The position numbers were made by a program, and so were the translations under genes. DNA of 64,000 nt, taken from contig NZ_NGVR01000007.1 of the NCBI RefSeq assembly GCF_002777965.1, positions 53,891 to 117,890 on the forward strand. The letters run 5' to 3'. Each line of letters starts with the position of its first letter. Position 1 is the stretch's first letter. The stretch comes from Proteus columbae. GTDB lineage: Bacteria > Pseudomonadota > Gammaproteobacteria > Enterobacterales > Enterobacteriaceae. The notes under the pieces are model-generated. The model saw only the letters and a program-made list of their open reading frames with translations, was not told the DNA's origin and did not search any database. Below, piece by piece: positions 35,470-44,555 of this stretch.

Positions 35470-36342
35470 ATGTGGCTGCTTGTTATTACAACATTGTTAT
35501 GGGCAGCCTCTTTTAGCCTGATCGGCGAGTATCTCGCGGGTCAGGTTGATAGCTGGCTCTCTGTTTTGATCCGTGTTTCTTTAGCGGCTTTGGTTTTTTT
35601 GCCGTTTTTACGTTGGAAAGGAATTCGCGGTAAGGTGATTTTGCTCTATATGAGTGTGGGTGCGTGCCAACTTGGCATTATGTATCTGTTTGTCTTCCAT
35701 GCTTATAACTATTTAACTGTCGCAGAATTCTTACTGTTTACAGTATTAACACCGCTTTATGTCACGTTAATTTATGATTTATTAGAACGTCAAAGATTAC
35801 GTTGGGGTTATGTCTTTAGCTCATTATTAGCAGTGTTAGGGGCCGCGATTATTCGCTATGACCATTTAAGTGATGATTTTTGGTATGGCCTGTTATTAGT
35901 ACAGCTGGCTAATATTTTCTTTGCGATTGGTCAGGTCGGTTATAAACGATTAATGGAAGTGCATCCTATTCCACAACATCATGCATTTTCTTGGTTTTAT
36001 CTTGGTGCCGTTGTCGTTTCACTGATTGGCGCATTGTGTTTTGCTGATTGGCAGAAAATGCCAGCAACATCACTACAGTGGGGTGTTTTACTCTGGTTAG
36101 GAATTGGCGCTTCTGGAATAGGGTATTTCATGTGGAACTATGGTGCCACACAAGTTGATGCTGGAACCTTGGCTATTATGAATAACATGATGGTTCCAGC
36201 AGGATTATTAGTGAATTTTTCTATTTGGCAGCAACATCCAAATTGGCCAAGTTTCATCATAGGCGCGAGCCTGATTGTTGCATCACTTTGGATCCATCGA
36301 CGCTGGATACGCCGACCTGCTTTACAAAAGGAAGATTGTTAA
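35470..36342 (+). CDS. yigM: YigM-like DMT transporter (biotin uptake)
   Basis: A 290-residue EamA/DMT carrier with ten hydrophobic segments. Its text closely follows E. coli YigM ([58 protein letters not shown]). YigM has been described as a biotin transporter. It begins two bases after the yjcE stop, so the two are probably co-transcribed, and its 3' end overlaps convergent metR by 86 bases. In E. coli yigM also lies beside metR. Confidence 0.9.
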   Translation: MWLLVITTLLWAASFSLIGEYLAGQVDSWLSVLIRVSLAALVFLPFLRWKGIRGKVILLYMSVGACQLGIMYLFVFHAYNYLTVAEFLLFTVLTPLYVTLIYDLLERQRLRWGYVFSSLLAVLGAAIIRYDHLSDDFWYGLLLVQLANIFFAIGQVGYKRLMEVHPIPQHHAFSWFYLGAVVVSLIGALCFADWQKMPATSLQWGVLLWLGIGASGIGYFMWNYGATQVDAGTLAIMNNMMVPAGLLVNFSIWQQHPNWPSFIIGASLIVASLWIHRRWIRRPALQKEDC

Positions 36343-37210
36343 CAGCGTGCTGGCACGATAAGCGAATAAACTCTCGAATTGCCGGTTGATGTTGCTCTCC
36401 ACTACGGTTAGCGGCATATAACCGGCTCCATAATCCCTCGCCTAATGTTTTTGTAACGACTAATCCTTGTTTTTCAAAATTCTCAACAGCCCAATGAGGT
36501 AATGCAGCAATTCCCATGCCGGCTGCAACCATTTGAATTAATAACAATGTATTATCGACATGTTTAAAATGTGGTGTGATCCCCGCAGGTTGTAAGAAAT
36601 GACGCCATACATCAAAGCGCTCTCTTTGTACGGGATAAATAAATAAGGTTTCTGCAATTAAATCTTGTGGCTGAATATGTAAGCGATTAGCAAGAGGGTG
36701 ATCTGGCGATAAAACTAATTTCACTTCATAGTCAAATAACGGCGTGTAGTGTAAACGAGGATCATCCAAGATATCGGATGTTAACACGACATCTAATTCA
36801 CGTTGTAATAATGCTGGCTGTGGATCAAAGGTAACACCTGAATGAAAATCAACAGTCACTTCAGGCCATGTTTGGCGATATTGCTGTAATGCAGGGGTTA
36901 ACCATTGAATACAACTATGGCATTCAATCGCTATATTCAAATTCACACTACCCGGCTCATTACACGCTTCAATGGCCCTACGAACGATAGGCAATACTTC
37001 TTCTGCTAATTTAACGAGCACTTCCCCTTGTGAAGTAAAGCGCAGTGGCTGGCTTTTACGTACAAAAATTCGATAACCAAGGCGATGTTCTAATTCACTA
37101 AATTGATGTGAAAGAGCCGATTGCGTTTGATGCAATTGATTTGCTGCGTTAGCAAGAGAGCCAGTGTGCTTCAAGGCTAAGATCGTTTTTAAATGTTTTA
37201 TTTCTATCAT
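36257..37210 (-). CDS. metR: LysR-type activator of methionine genes
   Basis: MetR, with homocysteine as coactivator, controls metE and other met genes. The 317 residues have a LysR helix-turn-helix near the N-terminus ([20 protein letters not shown]) and an effector domain. It is divergent from metE with a 106-bp gap holding Met boxes and a MetR-like site at its own start. The last 86 bases overlap yigM antisense, an unusually long convergent overlap that was checked in both frames. Confidence 0.95.
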   Translation of the reverse strand: MIEIKHLKTILALKHTGSLANAANQLHQTQSALSHQFSELEHRLGYRIFVRKSQPLRFTSQGEVLVKLAEEVLPIVRRAIEACNEPGSVNLNIAIECHSCIQWLTPALQQYRQTWPEVTVDFHSGVTFDPQPALLQRELDVVLTSDILDDPRLHYTPLFDYEVKLVLSPDHPLANRLHIQPQDLIAETLFIYPVQRERFDVWRHFLQPAGITPHFKHVDNTLLLIQMVAAGMGIAALPHWAVENFEKQGLVVTKTLGEGLWSRLYAANRSGEQHQPAIREFIRLSCQHAVNNLPFVKQVGVSSVDGSKVMQQSGSRL

Positions 37211-37222
37211 GAGAAACCTTCA
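37210..37222. promoter_or_regulatory. MetR-like site at the metR start
   Basis: TGAG-AAACC-TTCA matches the TGAA-N5-TTCA MetR consensus with one mismatch and lies between metR and metE. Confidence 0.4.
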
Positions 37223-37282
37223 AGTGGTTGATGAAAAATTTGCGCTTGTGATTTATACACTACCTGTAGATTATGGATGTGT

Positions 37283-37298
37283 AAACATCTAGACGGCT
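37283..37298. promoter_or_regulatory. Tandem Met boxes (MetJ operator)
   Basis: AAACATCT and AGACGGCT are adjacent 8-base units matching the AGACGTCT Met box at 6 and 7 positions. They lie 19 bases before metE, as expected for MetJ repression. Confidence 0.7.
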
Positions 37299-37316
37299 AA
37301 AAATAGGATTTTAATT

Positions 37317-39590
37317 ATGACAATTCGCAATCACACACTCGGTTTCCCTCGCATTGGCTTAGATAGAGAGCTAAAAAAGGCGCAAGAAAATTATTGGGCT
37401 GGTAAGATTTCTCAAGCGGAACTTATTGAAATTGGTAAAGAATTACGTGCTCGCCATTGGCAACAACAAGCAAATGCAGGTGTTGAATTATTACCTGTTG
37501 GTGATTTTGCTTGGTATGACCAAGTGTTAGGTACAAGCTTGCTGTTAGGTAACGTACCACCTCGTCACCGTAATGAAGATGGCTCACTCGATCTTGATAC
37601 TCTATTTAGAGTCGCTCGTGGTAGAGCGCCAACAGGTAAACCTGCGGCTGCATCTGAAATGACGAAATGGTTTAATACTAACTATCACTATATCGTACCT
37701 GAATTTCAACAAGGTCAGTCGTTTACCTTTGCATGGAAAGCGCTACTAGAAGAAGTCGATGAAGCATTAGCGTTAGGTCATAAAATAAAACCTGTTTTAC
37801 TCGGTCCAGTGACTTACTTGTGGCTAGGTAAAGTAAAAGGGCCTGAATTTGATAGATTAACGCTTCTAAAAGATATTTTACCTATCTATCAACAAGTTAT
37901 TTCCGCATTAAAAGAGAAAGGTATTGAGTGGGTGCAAATTGATGAGCCTGCATTGGTACTGGATCTACCTGTTGAATGGCAAAATGCGTATCAAACAGCT
38001 TATCAAGCATTAGCGGGAGAAGTTAAATTACTGCTGACGACCTATTTTGATGGTATTTCTCATCATCTTGATATTATTAAAAACTTACCTGTTAATGGGC
38101 TTCATGTTGATATTTCTGCAGGACAAGATGATTTGCAGCATTTACACCAAGCATTACCTAAAGATTGGGTTCTGTCATTAGGTGCGATTAATGGTCGAAA
38201 TGTGTGGAAAGCAGATTTAAGTGCGCGTTATCAGCAAGTGATTGCACTAAAAGGGAAACGTCCATTGTGGATCGGAACTTCATGTTCATTACTACATAGC
38301 CCAATTGATTTAAATGCAGAGACGAAACTTGATGATGAAGTAAAAAGCTGGTTTGCTTTTGCTGTTCAAAAATGTGAAGAAGTCGCTTTGTTGGCTAAGG
38401 CATTGAATGCACCAGAAGGTGAATATGATGAACAACTGGCACAGTATAGTGCGCCAATTCGTCAACGTCAGTACTCAACTCGTGTACATAATGCAACAGT
38501 TGAAGCTCGTTTACAGGCAATTGAAGCACAGGATAGTGAAAGAAATTCACCTTATACCCAACGCGCAGAAGTACAACGAACTCGATTTAATTTGCCATTA
38601 TGGCCAACCACTACAATTGGTTCATTCCCACAAACAACAGAAATTCGAACTGTCCGTTTAGATTTTAAGAAAGGGCGCATCGATACGGCGGCTTATCGCA
38701 CAAATATCAGCGAACATATTAAGCAAGCAATATCCGAACAAGAAAATCTTGGTCTTGATGTATTAGTTCATGGCGAAGCAGAACGTAACGACATGGTGGA
38801 GTATTTTGGTGAGCATTTTGATGGTTATGTGTTTACGCAAAATGGCTGGGTACAAAGCTATGGTTCTCGTTGTGTAAAACCACCTGTGATTATCGGTGAT
38901 ATTAGTCGCCCAGCACCTATTACCGTGGATTGGGCAACTTACGCACAGTCATTAACGGAAAAACCAGTCAAAGGTATGTTAACAGGCCCTGTGACAATTT
39001 TATGTTGGTCTTTCCCTCGTGAAGATGTGACGCGTGAAATGATTGCAAAACAGATCGCGTTAGCGCTGCGTGATGAAGTGGATGATTTACAAAAAGCAGG
39101 TATTGGTATTATTCAAATCGATGAGCCTGCGTTACGTGAAGGTTTACCACTGCGCCGTAATGAGTGGCAGGCTTACCTTGATTGGGCAGTCGATGCCTTT
39201 AAATTAAGTGCCGCCATTGCCGATGATGAGACACAAATTCATACCCACATGTGTTATTGCGAATTTAATGACATCATGGATTCAATTGCAGCGCTGGATG
39301 CTGATGTGATTACAATCGAAACATCACGTTCAGATATGGAATTGCTAGAAGCCTTTGAGCACTTTGATTATCCAAATGAAATTGGACCAGGTGTTTATGA
39401 TATTCACTCACCTAATGTGCCAAATGTGGAATGGATCGTCGGTTTATTAAGAAAAGCGCAATCTCGAATTCCCGCAGAGCGTTTATGGGTGAATCCAGAT
39501 TGTGGATTAAAAACACGAGGTTGGACTGAAACACGCGCAGCATTAGCGAATATGGTTGAGGCTGCTAAATATTTACGTCAGAGCGTGTAA
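37317..39590 (+). CDS. metE: Cobalamin-independent methionine synthase
   Basis: This enzyme transfers the methyl group of methyltetrahydropteroyl-triglutamate to homocysteine (EC 2.1.1.14). The 757-residue length is normal (E. coli 753). The N-terminal half begins [10 protein letters not shown]. The catalytic C-terminal barrel has [31 protein letters not shown], the zinc ligands in [12 protein letters not shown] and [11 protein letters not shown], and [10 protein letters not shown]. MetJ boxes and MetR upstream match E. coli regulation. Confidence 0.97.
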   Translation: MTIRNHTLGFPRIGLDRELKKAQENYWAGKISQAELIEIGKELRARHWQQQANAGVELLPVGDFAWYDQVLGTSLLLGNVPPRHRNEDGSLDLDTLFRVARGRAPTGKPAAASEMTKWFNTNYHYIVPEFQQGQSFTFAWKALLEEVDEALALGHKIKPVLLGPVTYLWLGKVKGPEFDRLTLLKDILPIYQQVISALKEKGIEWVQIDEPALVLDLPVEWQNAYQTAYQALAGEVKLLLTTYFDGISHHLDIIKNLPVNGLHVDISAGQDDLQHLHQALPKDWVLSLGAINGRNVWKADLSARYQQVIALKGKRPLWIGTSCSLLHSPIDLNAETKLDDEVKSWFAFAVQKCEEVALLAKALNAPEGEYDEQLAQYSAPIRQRQYSTRVHNATVEARLQAIEAQDSERNSPYTQRAEVQRTRFNLPLWPTTTIGSFPQTTEIRTVRLDFKKGRIDTAAYRTNISEHIKQAISEQENLGLDVLVHGEAERNDMVEYFGEHFDGYVFTQNGWVQSYGSRCVKPPVIIGDISRPAPITVDWATYAQSLTEKPVKGMLTGPVTILCWSFPREDVTREMIAKQIALALRDEVDDLQKAGIGIIQIDEPALREGLPLRRNEWQAYLDWAVDAFKLSAAIADDETQIHTHMCYCEFNDIMDSIAALDADVITIETSRSDMELLEAFEHFDYPNEIGPGVYDIHSPNVPNVEWIVGLLRKAQSRIPAERLWVNPDCGLKTRGWTETRAALANMVEAAKYLRQSV

Positions 39591-39610
39591 TAAAATAATT
39601 AATAGTTTTT

Positions 39611-39668
39611 TAGCCTGTTATTTTTGATCTGCTACTTTAGATAAGTTGTATAGTCAAAATAGCAGGCT
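39611..39668 (+). terminator. Hairpin after metE
   Basis: TAGCCTGTTATTTT pairs with AAAATAGCAGGCTA (one bulge or wobble) around a loop of about 30 bases. It is followed by AATTTATATAACATTTTT, a likely terminator without an immediate U-run. Confidence 0.55.
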
Positions 39669-39770
39669 AAATTTATATAACATTTTTAAAAAAGGTATTC
39701 ATTAAAACCTAGAGTAAATCTTATTATTGATATTCATTAGAGTTGCTATACTGCAAAATTCTCTAATTTT

Positions 39771-40598
39771 ATGGATATAATTATTGTGCAAACTAGCATT
39801 AAACTTTCGGATAAAGTATTAGATGCTTTTCCAACTAGACCTTTGAAATTAGTTCCACTAAGAGGAGACGGTGGATTATTTCGCACCTTATTCTTAGTTA
39901 TTTTCATGTTAGCAATGACGGTATTTAGTGCTTATCAAATTCCCAATATTCTTTATGATTATAAAATCAGTGAGAATGCAGTACCTGTTGATGCTACAGT
40001 GAATGGCTCTTGTCGTTCTCAACTCTTTGTTCTTACTAACTGTAGTGTTGATCTACGTTATAAAGGCAATGAAGTTTCGCGCAATTTTACTTTTTTAGAT
40101 TTAGGCCCCAAAGATGTGTTAGTTGAACCCGTCGCTGATGCAAATGATCTAAGTAAAATGACTGTTGATGTGGCGATAGATAATATTTGGCTTCGTTTAA
40201 TTAGCACGATTATTTTTGTCGGATTATTTGGTTTTTGTGTGATCTTTTTTATTTATCGTCAAATACTGACGAGTAAAGTGAGAAAAGCATTATTATCAGT
40301 GGGAACTCAACCTTTAAAATTAATAGCCATTCCAGCAAAAATGGTTGTGAGTAATAAGCAATTTATTGCCACTTATCATCTTAATTTAGAGGGTAAAGAT
40401 ATTCGTATTGCTTATTCAGGGAATAAGAAAACACCTCCTATTGTGATGGAGCAAAATGGAAATACCTACGTATTAGCCGTTTATTCACCACAACAAAATA
40501 TCCCTTATGCTTTGGATGTACCTTTAGAACGTATTCAGGCAACACCTGAAGAGAAACAACGTTTTCATGAAGCGTTGATTGAGGAAGGTTTACTGTAA
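39771..40598 (+). CDS. Two-pass inner-membrane protein of unknown function
   Basis: I do not recognise this 275-residue protein. It has a short cytoplasmic head, a membrane segment at about 38-60, an exported segment of about 80 residues with two cysteines (81 and 91, probably a disulfide), a second membrane segment at about 142-165, and a cytoplasmic tail of about 105 residues. The tail includes RKALLSVGTQPLKLIAIPAK, which echoes DAFPTRPLKLVPLRG in the head, hinting at internal duplication. There is no good ribosome-binding site for the ATG; a GTG at 39786 is an alternative. It ends at a hairpin shared with yidB. Confidence 0.7.
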   Translation: MDIIIVQTSIKLSDKVLDAFPTRPLKLVPLRGDGGLFRTLFLVIFMLAMTVFSAYQIPNILYDYKISENAVPVDATVNGSCRSQLFVLTNCSVDLRYKGNEVSRNFTFLDLGPKDVLVEPVADANDLSKMTVDVAIDNIWLRLISTIIFVGLFGFCVIFFIYRQILTSKVRKALLSVGTQPLKLIAIPAKMVVSNKQFIATYHLNLEGKDIRIAYSGNKKTPPIVMEQNGNTYVLAVYSPQQNIPYALDVPLERIQATPEEKQRFHEALIEEGLL

Positions 40599-40621
40599 TC
40601 AATTTTGATTATTAAGAACGT

Positions 40622-40661
40622 GATGCGTTTCCTCTTATGAAATTATAAGGGAAAACGCATT
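40622..40661. terminator. Convergent hairpin between the unknown gene and yidB
   Basis: ATGCGTTTCCTCTTAT pairs with ATAAGGGAAAACGCAT (about 16 bp with two imperfections) around GAAATT. It lacks long U-runs but sits between converging genes. Confidence 0.5.
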
Positions 40662-40677
40662 AAAGCAGTCTGTTTAT

Positions 40678-41070
40678 TTAGCCACCGAAAATTTTCGCTT
40701 TTAAAATATCCATACCCGCACTGACTAAATCTAAGTCTTTAGGTACAACGCCATCCGGGGTAACTTTATCAATTAATTTAGGTAAATATTGCGCTGCCAT
40801 TTCAGAGGCTTCTGTCGCACTTAAATTAATTTTTGACGCAAGTTCATTAATAACAGGTGATGAAAAAACCGTTACGATTTGTTCAGCACTGATAGGTAAA
40901 TTTGTATTTGTACTTATCCAAGATTGAATAAGTTCACTTAAACCTGCTGTATCAAATTGTTTTACTAAGCCTTCAATGCCGCCTTGAGATCCAATCCAAT
41001 CAAGAACAGTTTTATATTGGTTGATTTTTTCGCCACCTAGTAGGCTCGCAATTTGGTTAAATAAGCTCAT
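40678..41070 (-). CDS. yidB: YidB family protein (DUF937)
   Basis: A 130-residue small helical protein aligned over its whole length with E. coli YidB (132 aa): WIGSQGGIEGLVKQF, AGLSELIQSWISTN, ITAEQI-like pattern and DLVSAGMDILKAKIFGG at the end. The function is unknown in the family. A GTG six bases upstream is in frame, but AGGAG is correctly spaced for the ATG at 41070. Stand-alone leftward gene. Confidence 0.88.
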   Translation of the reverse strand: MSLFNQIASLLGGEKINQYKTVLDWIGSQGGIEGLVKQFDTAGLSELIQSWISTNTNLPISAEQIVTVFSSPVINELASKINLSATEASEMAAQYLPKLIDKVTPDGVVPKDLDLVSAGMDILKAKIFGG

Positions 41071-41168
41071 GTTCACTCCTGTGACGATCTGTTTGTCACA
41101 TTAGATGTTTATTTTAAGGGCGGGTAGTGTACTCACTATGTTCGTTATACTTCAAGCTACTCGTCATA

Positions 41169-41280
41169 CTTCAAGCCACAGCGTTGTTGACTGCGTTTAT
41201 TCACACTAGTCACATACTTGTGTATGTTCCTAGTGACTCATTCACTTGTCGCCTAGCTGTGACTTGAATTATTTAGAGTA
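41169..41280. repeat. ERIC-like imperfect palindrome, copy 1
   Basis: About 112 bases with terminal inverted repeats (CTTCAAGCCACAGC... and ...GCTGTGACTTGAAT) and a central palindrome CTAGTCACATACTTGTG / TATGTTCCTAGTGACT. The layout and core wording (GTCACATACTT, ATGTTCCT) resemble ERIC elements, though it is diverged. A second copy follows after 10 bases. Confidence 0.65.
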
Positions 41281-41290
41281 TTTACTCGTT

Positions 41291-41405
41291 GAATTTTAAG
41301 CTGTAGCGTTGTTGACTGCGTTTATTCGCATTAGTCACATACTTATGTATGTTCCTAGCAACTCATTTACTTGTCGCCTAGCTACACCTCTAATTATTTA
41401 GAGTA
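41291..41405. repeat. ERIC-like imperfect palindrome, copy 2
   Basis: A second, roughly 85-90% similar copy in the same orientation, sharing GCGTTGTTGACTGCGTTTAT, TAGTCACATACTT, CTTGTCGCCTAGCT and the end ATTATTTAGAGTA. Its terminal repeat is more degraded (CTACACCTCTAATT). Tandem placement suggests local duplication or two insertions. Confidence 0.65.
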
Positions 41406-41560
41406 GATATTCGCTAGGATATTTATTTGTATTGAGTATATGTGCATTAAGGTATTTACCTCGTCTATACTGATGAGAGGAATGTTTATTTTAGTTAATG
41501 ATTGATGTAGGCGAATATTGATAATGTATTCGTGGATAATGTATTTCAAATGCCATTTTT

Positions 41561-41576
41561 CGTGATGATAATCACA
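41561..41576. promoter_or_regulatory. udp distal CRP site
   Basis: CGTGA-TGATAA-TCACA, one mismatch to the CRP core, centre 41568.5. It lies 52 bp upstream of the second site, the same spacing as the two CRP sites of the E. coli udp promoter, where CytR binds between them. Confidence 0.75.
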
Positions 41577-41612
41577 ATTTTATGAAATTGTTACTTCGTA
41601 TGGTTTCTTGTA

Positions 41613-41654
41613 AGTGATATTGGTCACTAAAAAGGTCTGAAAAACTGATACAGT
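41613..41654 (+). promoter_or_regulatory. udp proximal CRP site and -10
   Basis: AGTGA-TATTGG-TCACT (41613-41628, centre 41620.5) and TACAGT (41649-41654) put a transcription start near 41661-41662. The CRP site is then at about -41.5, a class II arrangement. Confidence 0.7.
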
Positions 41655-41702
41655 AACTTTTAATTTAATGATCATTGGTTTTGTCCCATTGAGGAGTCCG
41701 AT

Positions 41703-42461
41703 ATGTCTGATGTATTTCACTTAGGTTTAACCAAAAATGACCTACAGGGTGCCACTTTAGCAATTGTTCCAGGTGATCCTAAGCGTGTTGAAAAAATTGC
41801 AAAATTAATGGATAACCCAGTTCATCTGGCTTCTTTACGTGAATACACGTCATGGCGTGGCGAAATTGATGGCAAAGCTGTCATTGTTTGTTCAACAGGT
41901 ATCGGTGGTCCATCTACCTCTATCGCAGTTGAAGAATTAGCACAGTTAGGTATCCGTACTTTCTTACGTATTGGTACAACTGGTGCAATTCAAGAACATA
42001 TCAATGTTGGTGATATTCTTGTGACTACGGCTGCGGTTCGTTTAGATGGCGCAAGCTTACATTTCGCACCAATGGAATTCCCAGCTGTTTCTGATTTTGA
42101 ATGTATGAACGCACTGTACAAAGCCGCTAAAGACAATGGCTCAACTGTACACGTAGGTGTTACTGCATCTTCAGATACATTCTATCCAGGACAAGAACGT
42201 TACGACACCTATACAGGTCGTGTTGTTCGCCGTTTCAAAGGCTCTATGAAAGAGTGGCAAGAAATGGGCGTAATGAACTATGAAATGGAATCTGCAACAT
42301 TATTGACAATGTGTGCAAGCCAAGGTTTACGTGCAGGTATGGTTGCCGGTGTTATCGTAAACCGTACTCAACAAGAAATTCCAGACGCGGAATTACTGAA
42401 GAAAACTGAAAATAATGCACTAGGTATCGTTATCGAAGCCGCTCGTATTTTAATGAAATAA
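41703..42461 (+). CDS. udp: Uridine phosphorylase
   Basis: This enzyme converts uridine and phosphate to uracil and ribose-1-phosphate (EC 2.4.2.3). The 252 residues closely match E. coli Udp (253): [30 protein letters not shown] at the start, [30 protein letters not shown], and [37 protein letters not shown]. Two CRP sites and a terminator frame it as a single-gene unit. Confidence 0.97.
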   Translation: MSDVFHLGLTKNDLQGATLAIVPGDPKRVEKIAKLMDNPVHLASLREYTSWRGEIDGKAVIVCSTGIGGPSTSIAVEELAQLGIRTFLRIGTTGAIQEHINVGDILVTTAAVRLDGASLHFAPMEFPAVSDFECMNALYKAAKDNGSTVHVGVTASSDTFYPGQERYDTYTGRVVRRFKGSMKEWQEMGVMNYEMESATLLTMCASQGLRAGMVAGVIVNRTQQEIPDAELLKKTENNALGIVIEAARILMK

Positions 42462-42500
42462 GTTTTTTAACTTGAATGCTAAACGCTCTTAATTGATATG

Positions 42501-42537
42501 ACCCCAATAATTAAGTAACTAATTATTGGGGTTTTTT
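42501..42537 (+). terminator. Terminator after udp
   Basis: ACCCCAATAATTA pairs perfectly with TAATTATTGGGGT (13 bp, 6-base loop), followed by TTTTT. Confidence 0.92.
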
Positions 42538-42643
42538 ATATCCAAATACAATCGAGATTTGAAATCATTATTGTGAATCAATATGTAGCAGAAAAAGCAT
42601 CTCGAAAATGTTTAAACTAAGCTCTTGCTCTTGGTAGTTTGTG

Positions 42644-43963
42644 CTATTCTTGAGTGCTAATCCATCTTTTTATCTTATTGGCTTGCTTGGATAAACCACC
42701 AAAAATGGCATTACTTATATGTTCAGGAAAATCTGTGGGTAGCTGAGTTAATACAGTAGCAATAACAGCATCTGTCTTCTCTGCCATATCAAGAATGAGT
42801 TGAGTTGCTACTTTTTCTGAAAATCCGACCTGTGTCGCGGTACTGATAAAATGGCGGGGTTGTATCTTCGAAAAATTATATTGCTTGTTTTTCCCTTGTA
42901 GTGCCATCGCCATTTTGGCTTTTTGGACGTCAATTCCTCGTGTTGCAAAAATAGGGAAAGCAGACATGACATCATATAATGGTGTTAAACGAAAAGATGT
43001 CCCAGATTCAATGAAGAGGGAAAAGTTCTTTCCATGCCCATCTATTGCAGCAAGCATCCAGAACAAAATTTGTGATTTAAAGAATATTTCTCTATCTTCA
43101 AGTGCTATACGTGAGCCTAAAAGCAACTGCATGATAGCTTCAATACCCGGTCCACCGTGCGCTTCATATTTTAATGCAGGTGCAACCCCCAGTGCTTGAC
43201 AGCAATCTTCTTGGGGAAGGCGTAGTAGCCAGTTACCAATCGAAGACCACTTCCGATCGAAGCGCTCAACAATCAGTATTTTTTTCTGACCGAACATTGC
43301 CAACTCAGCGTTGGCGACTGGAAATCCAAATTCCCTAGCAATACACAAGCATAGCCACTCGTTTTCACAGCTTTCACGCAGATCAATATTATGGTGCTCA
43401 ATCAGCCCTATTGGCAATTTGAAGATATGGCTTGTTGGTGTACTGCCTTGTGGGCGTTGCCACAAACCCTTATACCAAAGCAGCGCTGTTTTTTCTTGAG
43501 CTCCAGCAAGGGAGATCCGAAAATCCACATCTTCTTTCATTCCAAGGGGCGAGGTTTGGTAACCGTCTAGCAGTTCTTCAATTTGTTTTTCATCCAGAGG
43601 TTCTGCATGTATCGCCATCACTGAAGGGATTTCAACATCAGGAGAATATAGCTGAATGGCTCCTACGCAATCACGACCCACTGCGGCGAGCAAATCAAAA
43701 GGATGGTCAGTCTTTACTTGAAAGCGAGCCTGCATCCGATTAATAATTACTTCAGAATCAGGCAGGAGATTACTAAAAAAGTTGTAAACAGCACTTCCAG
43801 TTATGTGTCCATGTTGCAACGGTAGTGATAATGAGATTGCACGTGAGCCAGATTCTGCTAACCATTCTTCTGCATATTGGAATGACATCCCACCATCAGG
43901 ATTTTTGTACAGTGTTCCCACCAAGTCGCCATTCATTGCAACAGATAGCATCTGAGTTTTCAT
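42644..43963 (-). CDS. hipA: HipA serine/threonine kinase toxin
   Basis: This is the toxin of the HipBA module; in E. coli it phosphorylates glutamyl-tRNA synthetase and causes persistence. The 439 residues match the E. coli length (440). Visible are the N-terminal HipA domain (GSRAISLSLPLQHGHITGSAVYNFFSNLLPD), the activation loop with Ser in ISLAGAQEKTALL, the catalytic Asp in AAIDGHGKNFSL and the metal Asp in LTPLYDVMSAFPIF, so it looks intact. A GTG one codon upstream directly follows the hipB stop; the ATG at 43963 is chosen. It is co-transcribed with hipB. Confidence 0.93.
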   Translation of the reverse strand: MKTQMLSVAMNGDLVGTLYKNPDGGMSFQYAEEWLAESGSRAISLSLPLQHGHITGSAVYNFFSNLLPDSEVIINRMQARFQVKTDHPFDLLAAVGRDCVGAIQLYSPDVEIPSVMAIHAEPLDEKQIEELLDGYQTSPLGMKEDVDFRISLAGAQEKTALLWYKGLWQRPQGSTPTSHIFKLPIGLIEHHNIDLRESCENEWLCLCIAREFGFPVANAELAMFGQKKILIVERFDRKWSSIGNWLLRLPQEDCCQALGVAPALKYEAHGGPGIEAIMQLLLGSRIALEDREIFFKSQILFWMLAAIDGHGKNFSLFIESGTSFRLTPLYDVMSAFPIFATRGIDVQKAKMAMALQGKNKQYNFSKIQPRHFISTATQVGFSEKVATQLILDMAEKTDAVIATVLTQLPTDFPEHISNAIFGGLSKQANKIKRWISTQE

Positions 43964-43966
43964 CAC

Positions 43967-44218
43967 TTACCACTCCTTGCTCCAAGTTTTACCTTCATTT
44001 AGTGTTGAACCACGTTTCACCACATGAAGTTCGAGATCCAAAGAAGCGAGTATTTTGAATAACGTTTCGAGCTTCGTTGATTCGGGCTTGTTCTCAAAAT
44101 CAGAGACTGTCGTCTGTTTGATACCGACTTGTTCTGCCGTTTGTGCCTGAGTAAGTTTACTTTGCTTACGTTGATCTCGCATGGCAGCGGACAACATAGT
44201 GGGTGTGGTTATCTTCAT
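43967..44218 (-). CDS. hipB: HipB antitoxin
   Basis: An 83-residue XRE-type DNA-binding antitoxin with helix-turn-helix LTQAQTAEQVGIKQTTVSDFEN (about 20-41). It neutralises HipA and represses the operon. It ends one to three bases before hipA. Upstream is an array of palindromes fitting the HipB operator pattern TATCC-N8-GGATA. Confidence 0.92.
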   Translation of the reverse strand: MKITTPTMLSAAMRDQRKQSKLTQAQTAEQVGIKQTTVSDFENKPESTKLETLFKILASLDLELHVVKRGSTLNEGKTWSKEW

Positions 44219-44247
44219 TTATCCCCCAATGATAATCATCTTCACTC

Positions 44248-44260
44248 TCCCTAATAGGGA
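44248..44260. promoter_or_regulatory. Degenerate HipB-like operator
   Basis: TCCCT-AAT-AGGGA is a palindrome 30 bases upstream of hipB, related to the array repeats but shorter. Confidence 0.4.
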
Positions 44261-44273
44261 AATGTAAATAATT

Positions 44274-44402
44274 TAACCCCTGTAGGGGATAAAATCAATA
44301 TAACCCCTACAAGGGATAAAATCAATATAACCCCTACAGGGGATAAAATCAATATAACCTCTACAGGGGATAAAATCAATATAACCCCTACAGGGGATAA
44401 AT
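44274..44402. repeat. Five-unit 27-bp tandem repeat of HipB operators
   Basis: Units begin at 44274, 44301, 44328, 44355 and 44382 (the last is partial). Each contains TAACCCCTACAGGGGATA or a one- or two-base variant, followed by AAATCAATA. Read toward hipB, each unit junction supplies TTGATT, a 17-base spacer holding the operator, and TATATT. It is therefore a ladder of overlapping promoters with an operator inside each. E. coli hip has several operators, but not as an exact tandem repeat. Confidence 0.85.
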
Positions 44403-44555
44403 ATGAGATTTTAAATACAAACAAGCCCCAAAATAATAAGGTATTAAGAAGTTTTTTTATGCACTAATTCATTAAGTTAATATGGAATGACAATAGAACC
44501 TTATTTCTGTTAAGGTCGTTAGAGGCTGAACAATACAAAAATGAAAAGAGGCGTT

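Noticed and set aside
44274..44402. Regular short repeats resembling a CRISPR array
   Set aside because: Units are 27 bp head to tail with no unique spacers, no cas genes nearby, and each unit holds a HipB-type palindrome upstream of hipB.
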